A program made the position numbers and the translations under genes. Shown here in pieces: positions 27,335-36,629 of a stretch of 64,000 nt of DNA (position 1 is the stretch's first letter; each line of letters starts with the position of its first letter). The stretch is from Empedobacter falsenii. GTDB taxonomy: Bacteria > Bacteroidota > Bacteroidia > Flavobacteriales > Weeksellaceae. The notes beneath the pieces are model-generated. The model ran no database searches. It saw nothing but the letters and a program-made list of their open reading frames with translations, and was not told the DNA's origin. Location of the stretch: the NCBI RefSeq assembly GCF_013488205.1, contig NZ_CP040908.1, positions 2,482,001-2,546,000 on the forward strand, written 5' to 3'.

Positions 27335-27938
27335 TGATTGTTTTATTTAAAGATTTGTTGGTAAATAAAATTTTTGTGTAATCATCCGAAGGTTCAATTA
27401 ATTTAACTTCTGTAACCGTTGATTGACCAGAATAAAATGTCAACTGAATTTCTTTGATGTACTTTTTTACATCCTTTAATTTTGGTTGCAATTTCGCAAT
27501 TCGAGATTTATCAGTTTTCGCAAAAGTTATAATGAAATCGTTTGTATCAAACAAATTTCCACTTACACTTCCTACAATTAATTGATTTAATTTTTCAAAT
27601 TTTTTATTTCCTTGCAAATCTACACTCGATTTTTTTCCTTCATCATTAATATAGATTTTTCCATTGTTAAAAATCACATTATAATCAATCGGTTGAGTAT
27701 AATTCCAACGCATCGCTTTCGGATTTTGTAAATACAATTTCCCTTTCGAAACAATTGGTTTATCCAAGAAACTCATCACTTTATATTGTGTAAAATCAGC
27801 CGTCAACGTCTGTATTTTCTTAGAATCAGTTATAATATCTTTTTTGAAATTTTCAATTTCAACATTACTCATTTTACTTTCTTGCGCAAAAATTGTCAAG
27901 TGAAAAAAAGCAAATAAAATGAAGATTTTAGTTTTCAT
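27312..27938 (-). CDS. LolA-like outer-membrane lipoprotein carrier
   Basis: A signal peptide (KTKIFILFAFFHLTIFA) opens a 209-residue LolA-type sheet protein with LTADFTQYKVMSFLDKPI, KGKLYLQNPKAMRWNYTQP and KIYINDEGKK. LolA carries lipoproteins through the periplasm; here the copy likely carries the lipid pigment or its protein partners. The start at 27938 is preferred because the upstream Met codons only lengthen the peptide. Confidence 0.85.
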   Translation of the reverse strand: MKTKIFILFAFFHLTIFAQESKMSNVEIENFKKDIITDSKKIQTLTADFTQYKVMSFLDKPIVSKGKLYLQNPKAMRWNYTQPIDYNVIFNNGKIYINDEGKKSSVDLQGNKKFEKLNQLIVGSVSGNLFDTNDFIITFAKTDKSRIAKLQPKLKDVKKYIKEIQLTFYSGQSTVTEVKLIEPSDDYTKILFTNKSLNKTINASVFNP

Positions 27939-28698
27939 ATACATCAATTTTCAAGAGTTCATTTAACGGAACTACTTTATAATTTTCCTTTTGTAAAAAT
28001 ACAAATAATTGCTCTAAAACATTCGCCGTTTTGTCCGAAGTATCATGCATCAAAATAATAGAACCAGGCTTTATTTGACGAGTAATTCGGTTCAATAATT
28101 TTTTTTCATCATTGATAACCGTATCCAAAGAACGAATATTCCAACCAATTACATTATGTTGTGTTTTATTTAAAGCCTTTGCTATATGTGGATTCGTTAC
28201 ACCAAAAGGTGGTCTAAAAATTTTAGTTGTAACGTTTATTTTTTCTTTAATAAGTTGATTGGTAGAAACGATTTCTTCAACAATTTTTTCAGCAGAATAA
28301 AAACCATTTTTAGAAGAATGATGAAAAGTATGATTTCCTATCAAATGCCCTGACTGATGAGTTTTTTGAAAAATTTCAGGATAATTTTCGATTTGTTTAC
28401 CAATGCAAAAAAAAGTTGCTTTTGCATTATTTTGTTCTAATATCGATAAAATTCTCGGCGTAAATTCTGTTGGTCCATCATCAAAAGTTAGAGAAATTAT
28501 TTTTTCAGTATGATTATTCCCTCGATAATAAGCTTTCAAAAAATAGTTGAATCGAATTTCAAAAGCACCAAAAATTGTCAATGTTAACCAAACAAAAAAA
28601 GGTATCAATAAATAAAAAAAAGACAAACCTTTTGTAAAACAACCAATTGATAAACAGATTAGTATAATTACAAAAAGGATTGTAGCAACTCTGTTCAT
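27928..28698 (-). CDS. Polysaccharide deacetylase (NodB) family protein
   Basis: Two N-terminal membrane helices (residues 5-50) are followed by the NodB domain. The metal-binding SLTFDDGPTEF is near residue 70, GNHTFHHSS near 120, RPPFGVTN near 160, and SIILMHDTSD close to the end. Such enzymes remove acetyl or other acyl groups from sugars. Its place in the operon suggests a lipid-sugar substrate, but this is not shown. It overlaps the CLF-like gene by 4 nt. Confidence 0.85.
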   Translation of the reverse strand: MNRVATILFVIILICLSIGCFTKGLSFFYLLIPFFVWLTLTIFGAFEIRFNYFLKAYYRGNNHTEKIISLTFDDGPTEFTPRILSILEQNNAKATFFCIGKQIENYPEIFQKTHQSGHLIGNHTFHHSSKNGFYSAEKIVEEIVSTNQLIKEKINVTTKIFRPPFGVTNPHIAKALNKTQHNVIGWNIRSLDTVINDEKKLLNRITRQIKPGSIILMHDTSDKTANVLEQLFVFLQKENYKVVPLNELLKIDVYEN

Positions 28699-29684
28699 AT
28701 CGATTGAAGCAATACTAAACTTAAATCCTGGCCTTTATGCCCATTCACCAAAAGTACATTTTTATAACTTTCAGCTTTTACATCATTCATTTTGAATTGA
28801 TTTGGTAAAATTTGATTTTTCAGCAATTCACATCCTAACACAAATCCGAAAGCAGAAGAAGTTCCAAACTCTCCAATAAATTCTTTGTATTCAAATAACT
28901 CTATTTTATTTAAATCATTAATATTCAATAAATTTTCACCAGAAATAATCGTATCAATATCGGTTAAATTCATATGATTCAATTGAATAAATTTTAGAAT
29001 TTCGGAATACAAATCTTCATATTGATTTAAAATAAAAACATCTAAAACTTTCGCATAAGAGTTTTCATTTCTCTTATTAGATAAAACACAAAAATGTGCG
29101 CCTTCACTATATTTAATTCCTTGATTATCTTTTGATTCTATTTCACCAATTAATTGTAACAATTGATACGTTCGTTCTCCAATTTCATCAATTCCACCAA
29201 CCAAAACGTTATTTGCTTCTTGATTTTCTACTTGTAAAAAACCATCTAAAAGCGCATTTTCAAAGGAATTAAAACCATTTGTATACGTAAAATTGTATGC
29301 ATTACAACCAAGATGCAGAGCAATTTGAGAGCCAACCGTATTATGCGTAGATTGAATAAAAGCCGTTGGAGTTAAAAACTCTTCTTTATTTTGAATAATA
29401 TTTGTCAAAAACTTTTCAGAATCTACCAAACAACCTAAAGCCGTTCCTGTAATTATTGCCTCTGGTTGTTCAATTCCTGCATCATTCAAAGCTTTTAGAG
29501 AAGAATAAATTCCTATTTTTACTCCAGAAGCCATTCTACGGCTCATCGCTGGCGAAATCATATCTTTAAGAGAAGGTGATTTTGCCTTTGTAATGGAAGT
29601 TTCTAAAGGAAGAAAATCATTCGTAATTTCATCTATAAATTGCGAATTTACAAAACCTAATCCGTTTACAAATACTTCTTTCAT
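28695..29684 (-). CDS. Beta-ketoacyl synthase-like protein without catalytic Cys (chain-length-factor type)
   Basis: A thiolase-fold protein of 329 residues, shorter than a normal KS (about 400). Where the nucleophile Cys should lie, the sequence reads NAYNFTYTNGFNSFENALLDG. The His pair motifs HGTxT and GH are also absent. This matches the ApeC/CLF partner that forms a heterodimer with the full KS encoded just upstream, setting the polyene length. Confidence 0.8.
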   Translation of the reverse strand: MKEVFVNGLGFVNSQFIDEITNDFLPLETSITKAKSPSLKDMISPAMSRRMASGVKIGIYSSLKALNDAGIEQPEAIITGTALGCLVDSEKFLTNIIQNKEEFLTPTAFIQSTHNTVGSQIALHLGCNAYNFTYTNGFNSFENALLDGFLQVENQEANNVLVGGIDEIGERTYQLLQLIGEIESKDNQGIKYSEGAHFCVLSNKRNENSYAKVLDVFILNQYEDLYSEILKFIQLNHMNLTDIDTIISGENLLNINDLNKIELFEYKEFIGEFGTSSAFGFVLGCELLKNQILPNQFKMNDVKAESYKNVLLVNGHKGQDLSLVLLQSI

Positions 29685-30877
29685 GATTTAGAAAAAATTA
29701 AAGTTGAACAATTTCCTCCAAAACCAAACGAATTTGATAACACATATTTAATATTTTTCTTTACCAGTTTTGTGGTAGGAAAGATATTCAACTCTTCAAT
29801 CGGAGATTGAAAATTAAGATTTGGATAAACAAGATTATGTTGAAGACTCAACAAGCTAAAAACTGCTTCTACACTCGCAGCAGCAGCCAATGTATGACCT
29901 GTGAATGGTTTTGTAGAACTGAAATTTGGTACATTTTCTCCGAAAATTCTCTTCAAAGCTCGTCCTTCTGTTAAATCATTATTGTTTGTTGCAGTTCCAT
30001 GAACATTGATATAATCGATTTCAGTTGGTTGAATAATTGCTGATTCAAATGCTTTTCTCATCGCCAAATACGCTCCTTCTCCATTTTCAGAAGAAGCTGT
30101 TTGATGAAATGCATCATTCGAATTTCCTGCACCAATCAAATAACCAAGGACTTTTTTATTTGATTTTCGAACAAATTCTTCTGATTCTAAAACCAAATAA
30201 GCAGCTGCTTCACCAAGATTCAAACCTTTTCTATTTTCATCAAAAGGTTGATTAAATTCATCACTCAGAATCATCAAACTTTTGAATCCATTCATGGTAA
30301 ACTTTGACAATGCATCCGTTCCGCCAACAATCACTCGATCCAATTTACCTGAATTAATCAAGCGCGCGCCATACATAATCGCATTCGCAGCCGAAGAACA
30401 AGCAGTACTAATTGTCGAAACAAAGCCTTTCAAACCGATTTCATTTGAAATTTGATTGGAAGAAGCGCCAGCATCATGACTCGAAATGTACTTTTGTTTT
30501 TCAAGCAAATTTTCATAATCCAAAAAGTAATTTTCTGTCCTATCCATTCCTCCCACACTTGTCGAAGAAATCAATCCAGTTCTGACTTCATTTACGTTTT
30601 CGATTCCTGCATTTTGCAGAGCTTCTTTCACAGCAATTAGTCCTAACATCACTGTTCGAGAGAAATTATTCTCTGGAGATAAATTTAAAAAAGTTGCTAA
30701 TTCATCGTTCGATAATTTAATTTCTCCTACAAAAATTTCATTTTTATGAATAGAATCAAAATTTTCGAGGCGTGATAAGCCATGCTTTTGATGAATTAAT
30801 GAATCGAAATTCTCTTCGACATTTTTACCAATTGCCGAAATAATTCCCATTCCTGTTATTGCAACTTTTTTATGCAT
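29681..30877 (-). CDS. Beta-ketoacyl-ACP synthase, catalytic subunit
   Basis: A KAS I/II enzyme of 398 residues with the whole Cys-His-His triad: STACSSAANA (near residue 160), HGTATNNND and GHTLAAAAS. It condenses malonyl-ACP with the growing polyene. It directly follows the ACP gene and precedes the CLF-like gene with overlaps of 1 and 4 nt, the typical order KS then CLF. Confidence 0.92.
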   Translation of the reverse strand: MHKKVAITGMGIISAIGKNVEENFDSLIHQKHGLSRLENFDSIHKNEIFVGEIKLSNDELATFLNLSPENNFSRTVMLGLIAVKEALQNAGIENVNEVRTGLISSTSVGGMDRTENYFLDYENLLEKQKYISSHDAGASSNQISNEIGLKGFVSTISTACSSAANAIMYGARLINSGKLDRVIVGGTDALSKFTMNGFKSLMILSDEFNQPFDENRKGLNLGEAAAYLVLESEEFVRKSNKKVLGYLIGAGNSNDAFHQTASSENGEGAYLAMRKAFESAIIQPTEIDYINVHGTATNNNDLTEGRALKRIFGENVPNFSSTKPFTGHTLAAAASVEAVFSLLSLQHNLVYPNLNFQSPIEELNIFPTTKLVKKNIKYVLSNSFGFGGNCSTLIFSKS

Positions 30878-31134
30878 TATTTTGTTCTATTTTTCTCAAT
30901 ATAATCTGCCATTACTCCTACCGATTGAAAGATCGTTTTTCCTTCTTTTGGATCTGTAATTTTGATTCCATATTCTTTATCCAATAAAACAATCAACTCC
31001 AAAGCATCGATTGAATCTAATCCCAAACCATCTCCAAATAAAGGATCATCATTTTTGATATCCTCTACTGATACATCTTCAAGATTTAAAATTTCAATGA
31101 TTTTAACTTTCAAATCGTTAATTAAATTTTCCAT
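30877..31134 (-). CDS. Acyl carrier protein
   Basis: An 85-residue ACP with the phosphopantetheine site GLDSIDALELI (Ser near residue 41). It is a carrier for the aryl-polyene intermediates, separate from the other ACP at 40508-40756. The final A of its stop codon is shared with the start of the next KS gene, so they are tightly coupled. Confidence 0.93.
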   Translation of the reverse strand: MENLINDLKVKIIEILNLEDVSVEDIKNDDPLFGDGLGLDSIDALELIVLLDKEYGIKITDPKEGKTIFQSVGVMADYIEKNRTK

Positions 31135-31163
31135 AGTATTTTTATTGTTAACTAATATTGTTT

Positions 31164-31703
31164 TTAATCTATTAAGTACATTTTCGCTTCGTAATCACCT
31201 TGTAAATAATCTATCCAAGCCAAAACAACTTTCTTTGCTTTATTTTTTTGAATTAAATAATTCGCATACTTTTTTAATTGTTCTTCATTAAAATTTTCCG
31301 AAATAAAAAAAGCATTTTCGGTTTTCAATCGATGACGAATACTCACCTCACCCAAACAAATATTTGCTAATGTGTAAACAAAAACTGCTGGACTCGGAAA
31401 AATTTCATCCGTAGATTGAATACTTTGTTGATCTTTCAAATCTGATTCTAAACTCGAATTTCGATTTGCAAAAACCAATGCAATATCTTGATTTTCGTTC
31501 AATGTATTTTCATCTTTCAATAAAATTTCGGCAGCTAAAAAAGCTAATTCACTCTGATGATCCATTTTATAAAATTTTGGATAATCAATCTCGAAAGATT
31601 TGAAGAAATTTTTCGAAAATATACCAAAATCTCCTGAAGAATCTTCAAAATAAAGTTCATCATTCAACCAAACTTGTTCGTTTTTAATCTCAACTTTAGT
31701 CAT
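31164..31703 (-). CDS. Truncated ketosynthase-like protein (179 aa)
   Basis: Only an N-terminal part of the thiolase fold is left: LAAEILLKDENTL, IALVFANRNSSLESD, PSPAVFVYTLANICLGEVSIR (the region before the active Cys). The end reads KKVVLAWIDYLQ. There is no catalytic Cys or His motif. It overlaps the full KS gene upstream by 8 nt, so it may serve as its partner, as in ApeC-like pairs, or be a shortened CLF. Confidence 0.7.
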   Translation of the reverse strand: MTKVEIKNEQVWLNDELYFEDSSGDFGIFSKNFFKSFEIDYPKFYKMDHQSELAFLAAEILLKDENTLNENQDIALVFANRNSSLESDLKDQQSIQSTDEIFPSPAVFVYTLANICLGEVSIRHRLKTENAFFISENFNEEQLKKYANYLIQKNKAKKVVLAWIDYLQGDYEAKMYLID

Positions 31704-32817
31704 TCTGAACTTTTTTTAGAATAATTACAGCATTACTTCCTCCAAAACCAGATGAAGTTTTCAAAATAATATTGACTTCTTTTTGAAGATTTTCTTTCAA
31801 AACATTTAATGGAACTGAAACTCCTAATTCATTGAAATTATGACTTTTCAAAATCAAATTTTCTTGTGATTGCTTCATCGAAATAATCAATTCTAACAAT
31901 CCAGAAGCGCCTAATGTATGTCCATAAAAAGCTTTAAAACTATTTGTCGGAATCGATTCCATTTGTAAACGATTAAAAGCAATTGCTTCCATTTCATCAT
32001 TATACAAAGTGGCCGTTCCATGAGCCGAAATATAATCTATTTCATTTGATAAAATATTCGCTTCCTTCATCGCCGACTCTATACTCAACACCAAGCCTTC
32101 ACCCGTTCGAGATGGTCCAGAAATATGATTTGCATCGTTAATTGAAGCTTCACCCAAAATCTGAAAACTATTCTTTTCTTGATTTTTAGAAAGATAAACA
32201 CAAACGGCAGCTTCACCTAAATTCACACCTACTCTATCTTTGTCAAATGGTTTACACAACTCAAAATCCATTGCTTGAAATGAATTGAAACCTGTCAAAA
32301 CAAAATTTGTCAACTCATCCAAAGCCAAAACATATGCATCATCAAACTCATCCATTTCGATGAAACGCTTTGCTATATTAACCGCTAAAACTCCCGAAAC
32401 ACAAGCATTTGAAACAATAATTGGTTCAGTTTTAAATCCAAAATAGTTTGCAATCTTCTTTGCAAAATTTGGAATTGAAGCTTTTTCTAACGAATCAAAA
32501 AGTTGATCAATATTACCTTTTGTTGTTGAAATTACAAAAGCAGTTCGTTGTGAAATTTTGGATTTATCAATAATAGATTGAAGAGCTAAAATCCCAAATA
32601 ATTCTAATCGAGTATAAATCTGATTATCTTCAACTTGCTCTTTTAAATTTAAGAAAATTTCATCATCAATTTTTCCAGCATAAAAATTTTTTAAATGTCC
32701 AAAAGAATCAATTTCAGAAACAGCAGAATTTCCTTTCACTAATTCATTCCAATTCGCTTGAATAGAATTTCCGAAAGGCGTTAAAATATTCGCACGATTA
32801 ATGTAAACTTTTTCCAT
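31696..32817 (-). CDS. Beta-ketoacyl-ACP synthase
   Basis: A KAS protein of about 373 residues with the Cys in SNACVSGVLA, the His in SAHGTATLYND and in FYGHTLGASG. The start at MEKVYINRAN (32817) shares one base with the thioesterase stop (TAATG), so the two are coupled. It probably condenses one series of extender steps in the polyene or dialkylresorcinol path. Confidence 0.9.
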   Translation of the reverse strand: MEKVYINRANILTPFGNSIQANWNELVKGNSAVSEIDSFGHLKNFYAGKIDDEIFLNLKEQVEDNQIYTRLELFGILALQSIIDKSKISQRTAFVISTTKGNIDQLFDSLEKASIPNFAKKIANYFGFKTEPIIVSNACVSGVLAVNIAKRFIEMDEFDDAYVLALDELTNFVLTGFNSFQAMDFELCKPFDKDRVGVNLGEAAVCVYLSKNQEKNSFQILGEASINDANHISGPSRTGEGLVLSIESAMKEANILSNEIDYISAHGTATLYNDEMEAIAFNRLQMESIPTNSFKAFYGHTLGASGLLELIISMKQSQENLILKSHNFNELGVSVPLNVLKENLQKEVNIILKTSSGFGGSNAVIILKKVQND

Positions 32818-33254
32818 TACAACAATCCTACTTTTTTCTTCCATTCTTCAAAAAATGGTGGTAATGTTAACATTAAATCTCCTTCGTTGTCTAAAAAAAC
32901 TTGAATTGTTTCTCCAATACAAACTAACTTTTCATCTTGATTGAAAATCTTGAATTTAAAAATCATTTTTGCTGCCAAAGTATCTTCAAAAGTCGTTTCT
33001 ATTCTACATATATCACCATATTTCAACGGAAATTTGTGTTCACAAATCGACTTAATAATTGGTGTTACAAATCCACTTTTCTGAATATCCAAATAACTAA
33101 TCCCAAAATGACGCCCAAAAGCTTCCCTTCCATCTTCAAAATACGTAATATAATTCCCATGCCACACGATTCCCAACGGATCGGTTTCATTAAATCGTAC
33201 TGCGAAATTGGAATTATGTACTAATGTTTTAATCTTCTCTTCTGAACTTATCAT
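32817..33254 (-). CDS. Acyl-CoA/ACP thioesterase (4-hydroxybenzoyl-CoA thioesterase type)
   Basis: A hotdog enzyme of about 146 residues with RFNETDPLGIVWHGNYITYFEDGRE; the Asp (TDPLG) is the typical catalytic residue. It should release an acyl product from ACP or CoA. The start at MISSEEKIKT is preferred to the one at 33269, which extends into the ABC permease gene. The permease end is overlapped by 26 nt. Confidence 0.88.
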   Translation of the reverse strand: MISSEEKIKTLVHNSNFAVRFNETDPLGIVWHGNYITYFEDGREAFGRHFGISYLDIQKSGFVTPIIKSICEHKFPLKYGDICRIETTFEDTLAAKMIFKFKIFNQDEKLVCIGETIQVFLDNEGDLMLTLPPFFEEWKKKVGLL

Positions 33255-34506
33255 AATATATAGCGGCAAACAAGGTAATAATATAGAACAAAGTTAACAA
33301 AATAATATTCGGAACTATCTGAAGAAAAGATTGATTTCTCAGGATTAAACTATAATAGCCATCAAGTGCCCAATTCATCGGTGATATTTTCGCGAAATGT
33401 TGCATAAAATCTGACATCGCAAAAACTGGAATCCAAACACCGCCTATTGCAGCTAAAATAACCACCAAAGTCGCTCCAAAAGGTGCAGATTGTTCTTGAG
33501 TTTTCGCAATTGTACCAATTAAAAGTCCTAATCCAATTGCTGCTAAAGAAGCGAATACAGTTAATCCGTAAATCGAAAATAATATGCCATCCGTTTTGAA
33601 ACCTGGTAAATCAATTAATGGAAAAACTAATTTAGCGACACATAAAATCATGGTAAATTGTAGTAAACTTATGATTAAATACGTAATCGTTTTACCTATA
33701 ATTTGCACAGAATAAGGCATTGGACTTGTTAATAATCGAATGTGTGTTCCTAAACTTTTCTCTTTTACAATATTGATTGACAGCGGAACTACGATAAAAA
33801 ATATCGCAAATAATGTCCATGCTGGCACATTATGTTGTGTAACATTTGGTTTCAAAACTGATTTAGAATCTTCAGGAACAATCTCTTGAAAATGAATAAA
33901 CTTCTCATTTTGAAAGCCTAAATCATCAGATCCCATTTCTTGTTGAAATGCTTTGTAAATACTTTTATTCTCGGTATCTGTAATTAATTTATCCAAAACA
34001 TTCGACACATTTTCTTTGAAAGCCAGCGAAGTCGCGGGATCAAAGTATAATTTAATCGTCTTTGGATTAACTTGTTGATTATATTTCACTTGCGTGCTAT
34101 CAAAAGCAAATTCGTTCAGAATTTTCTCAACATTTTGATTGATTTTATAATTCAAATCTTTTGACAATCGCGCTGGTATTACAATTCCTACTTGGTATTT
34201 ACCTTTAAAAACTTCAGTTTTTAGTTCATCTTCCGTTAATTTTTTTCCATTTAATTCAGTTACAATTTTTAAATTTCCTGAATTTGAAATATGTTTTTTT
34301 ACAAGTGCGGAAATACTATCTTGATCATGATCAATAAATAGCACCGGAATACTCGCTTCTGCAAAAGAATCGTAAGTACTTTTCTGAATTTTAGTCACCT
34401 TAATAACCAAAATCAAAGGCATAATAAAAAGAATCACCAATCCGCCAATATCGCGAATGAGTAACAAAATTTCTTTCTTAATACATGCTAAAAGTTGGCT
34501 CAACAT
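33229..34506 (-). CDS. ABC-2 type transporter permease
   Basis: A 425-residue membrane protein. One helix lies near the start (about 17-34), a large periplasmic region of 170 residues follows, and then five helices with TPMPYSVQIIGKTITY and the APFGATLVVILAAIGG block. This is the ABC-2 exporter layout. With the ATPase just upstream it forms a pair that probably exports the pigment or a precursor across the inner membrane. Confidence 0.88.
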   Translation of the reverse strand: MLSQLLACIKKEILLLIRDIGGLVILFIMPLILVIKVTKIQKSTYDSFAEASIPVLFIDHDQDSISALVKKHISNSGNLKIVTELNGKKLTEDELKTEVFKGKYQVGIVIPARLSKDLNYKINQNVEKILNEFAFDSTQVKYNQQVNPKTIKLYFDPATSLAFKENVSNVLDKLITDTENKSIYKAFQQEMGSDDLGFQNEKFIHFQEIVPEDSKSVLKPNVTQHNVPAWTLFAIFFIVVPLSINIVKEKSLGTHIRLLTSPMPYSVQIIGKTITYLIISLLQFTMILCVAKLVFPLIDLPGFKTDGILFSIYGLTVFASLAAIGLGLLIGTIAKTQEQSAPFGATLVVILAAIGGVWIPVFAMSDFMQHFAKISPMNWALDGYYSLILRNQSFLQIVPNIILLTLFYIITLFAAIYYDKFRRED

Positions 34507-34507
34507 A

Positions 34508-35233
34508 TCAAGATAATTTAGTTAAATTAACAAAAGCTTCCTCCAAATTATACGCATTTACTTGCTTGATTAATTCTTTCGGTTCAGCTGTTACAATCGA
34601 TTTTCCTTGATTCATAATCGTAACTTGCGTACAAAAATCTTCGGCTTCTGCCATGTGATGCGATGTGTAAACGATCGACATTCCTTGCTGATGCAATTCT
34701 TGTAAATAATCCAATAACGCAATTTTTGATTGAATATCAACGCCAACAGTTGGTTCATCTAAAAAGAGAATTTCTGGCTGATGAAGAATTCCTGCCAATA
34801 AATTAATACGACGCTTCATTCCTCCCGAAAAAGAATCAATTTTTATATCTAAAAACTTATTCATTCCTACTTTTTCAGTCAAAAGATGAATCTTTTCGTG
34901 TAATTCTTTTGAAGGAACTTTATAAATTTTCCCAAAAAATTCTAAATTTTCTCTTGCCGTCAAAGTTGGATACAATGCATATTCTTGCGGAACAATTCCA
35001 ATGATTTTCTGAATCTTTTTTAAATCTGTTTTTTGATTTAAATTCTGAATCACAACATTACCAGAAGTTGGTTTAATCAATCCAGAAAGTATCGACATCA
35101 AGGTTGTTTTTCCTGCTCCGTTTGGACCAAGTAAACCGTGAATTTCGTTCTGTTTTATCGTCAAAAAAAAATCTTCTAACGCAAAAACATCAGAATTTTT
35201 ATATTTTTTATATAGTTTTTCAATTTCAATCAT
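34508..35233 (-). CDS. ABC transporter ATP-binding protein
   Basis: A 241-residue ATPase with Walker A (GLLGPNGAGKTT), Q-loop PQEYALYP, signature SFSGGMKRR, Walker B (ILFLDEP) and the switch His in YTSHHMAEAE. It pairs with the permease one base downstream. This is the NodI/CcmA-like subfamily used in export. Confidence 0.93.
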   Translation of the reverse strand: MIEIEKLYKKYKNSDVFALEDFFLTIKQNEIHGLLGPNGAGKTTLMSILSGLIKPTSGNVVIQNLNQKTDLKKIQKIIGIVPQEYALYPTLTARENLEFFGKIYKVPSKELHEKIHLLTEKVGMNKFLDIKIDSFSGGMKRRINLLAGILHQPEILFLDEPTVGVDIQSKIALLDYLQELHQQGMSIVYTSHHMAEAEDFCTQVTIMNQGKSIVTAEPKELIKQVNAYNLEEAFVNLTKLS

Positions 35234-35239
35234 CTGTGG

Positions 35240-36241
35240 CTAAATTGCTTTTCTTAAACGTTTAAAAAACGATTCTTCCAAATCGGCTAATTCCAATAAT
35301 TGATCCGAAATCACATCGTAAATATCTTGCGAATTGTTCCGTTTTTTATAAACTCTTGATGCATTCAGAGCAAAATCTCGCCATTTATCTCCTATTTCAG
35401 ATATTTCTAAGGCAAAATCATTCAAATTTGGTTGATTCAATTTTTGCGAAGCTTCTTGTAAAAAAGCAGCATAAATATATCGAAAACCACCACCTCCTGT
35501 TCCAATTTCTTCTTGCATTCGAATCATTTGTGCCAGAAAATAATTTGTCTTTGCGTTCCCAATTTTCTTTGGCATTTTTTTGATTCGTTTCGCAACCATT
35601 CTAATTCCACGAACACCAACAATCGGAACTGGCGCTAACATTTCGCGACACGTTTTCTTGATTCCTTTTTTGATTGCTTTCTCAAAATCTATATTTTCTG
35701 GAATAAATTCAGGATAATATAAATGTCCTTTTGGTGCTAAAACTCCTTTCGAAAAACGAACTTTTTCTAACTCATTTTCAGTCAATTTTGTCGTTTCTTG
35801 CATCACAGGATCACTGATTAAATACGTTTGATCTTGCTTTCCGAAAACAACTAAATTATGTCCGTTAAAATGAAATTTATATTCTTCAGGAAAGTATGTC
35901 AAATTGTAGACACCAACCTGTAAACCGCAAGGTCGATTGGCTAAAAGTTGCTCATCTAAGAAAGTCTGAGCTGATTTTGTAGAGCGAAATTTATGACGTT
36001 TAACCTTTATACCAAGATTCTTAGCTGCACGATTAAAAATCATTCCTGGCATTGGACGATAGCTAATCGCAGGCGCATGATTAACTTTTAAGAAAGGTAA
36101 AAACACAAAAAAAAGACCAGAACCAATCCCAAAAATCATCGGTTCTGAAATCTCAATTCCTTTATTTTTTAATAAGTTGGAGGCAACTCCATTTTCGCAA
36201 TGTGCTGATTGAAAATGTTTAAAATCAGTTATGGTTTCCAT
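35240..36241 (-). CDS. BtrH-like N-terminal domain protein (DUF4872)
   Basis: A 333-residue protein with a papain-like acyltransferase N-terminus. The nucleophile block is HCENGVASNLL (Cys near residue 15). A matching His/Asn part follows in NGHNLVVFGKQ and the Asp in YLISDPV. BtrH itself moves an acyl side chain from an ACP onto an aminoglycoside. Here it may transfer a polyene acyl group from ACP to the dialkylresorcinol, though this remains unproved. The C-terminal half is helical (DUF4872). It overlaps the 134-residue gene upstream. Confidence 0.8.
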   Translation of the reverse strand: METITDFKHFQSAHCENGVASNLLKNKGIEISEPMIFGIGSGLFFVFLPFLKVNHAPAISYRPMPGMIFNRAAKNLGIKVKRHKFRSTKSAQTFLDEQLLANRPCGLQVGVYNLTYFPEEYKFHFNGHNLVVFGKQDQTYLISDPVMQETTKLTENELEKVRFSKGVLAPKGHLYYPEFIPENIDFEKAIKKGIKKTCREMLAPVPIVGVRGIRMVAKRIKKMPKKIGNAKTNYFLAQMIRMQEEIGTGGGGFRYIYAAFLQEASQKLNQPNLNDFALEISEIGDKWRDFALNASRVYKKRNNSQDIYDVISDQLLELADLEESFFKRLRKAI

Positions 36242-36629
36242 CAAAGTTTTTTAATTCATCAACCGAAATTTCAAAAGCTTCGGCATATTTTTTTAGTGTT
36301 GATTCTTTTAATTTTGAGAAAACAGTTGGTTTTGCATGTCTTTTGACAAAAATCTTCCAAATTCCGACATAATTAGACAAAATTTCCCAATCCATGCGTT
36401 TCAATTCCATGAAATATAAAATTGGACTTGCTTTTCCATCCATTACTTTTTGTCTTGCTTCCTCTGTGCGTTCATCCAAAATTTTTAAAGTTTCGGATTG
36501 AACAATATTTTTTGCTTCCCAACCCGCACTCAATGTTTGAGAAAACTCTCCCTGTTCATCAATTGCGTAATAAACTTCGTTGAAATCCTTGAGATGTCCT
36601 TTATCTTGTGGTACTTCTGATTGTTTCAT
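36225..36629 (-). CDS. Hypothetical protein (134 aa) of the flexirubin operon
   Basis: A soluble, mostly helical protein with the blocks EGSF-like QGEFSQTLSAGWEAKNI, EEARQKVMDGKASPILYF and ILSNYVGIWKIFVKRHAKP. No known domain was recognised. It overlaps the second dehydratase gene by 4 nt and the BtrH-like gene, so it is translated together with them. It is likely a small factor in acyl transfer or dehydration. Confidence 0.75.
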   Translation of the reverse strand: MKQSEVPQDKGHLKDFNEVYYAIDEQGEFSQTLSAGWEAKNIVQSETLKILDERTEEARQKVMDGKASPILYFMELKRMDWEILSNYVGIWKIFVKRHAKPTVFSKLKESTLKKYAEAFEISVDELKNFDGNHN

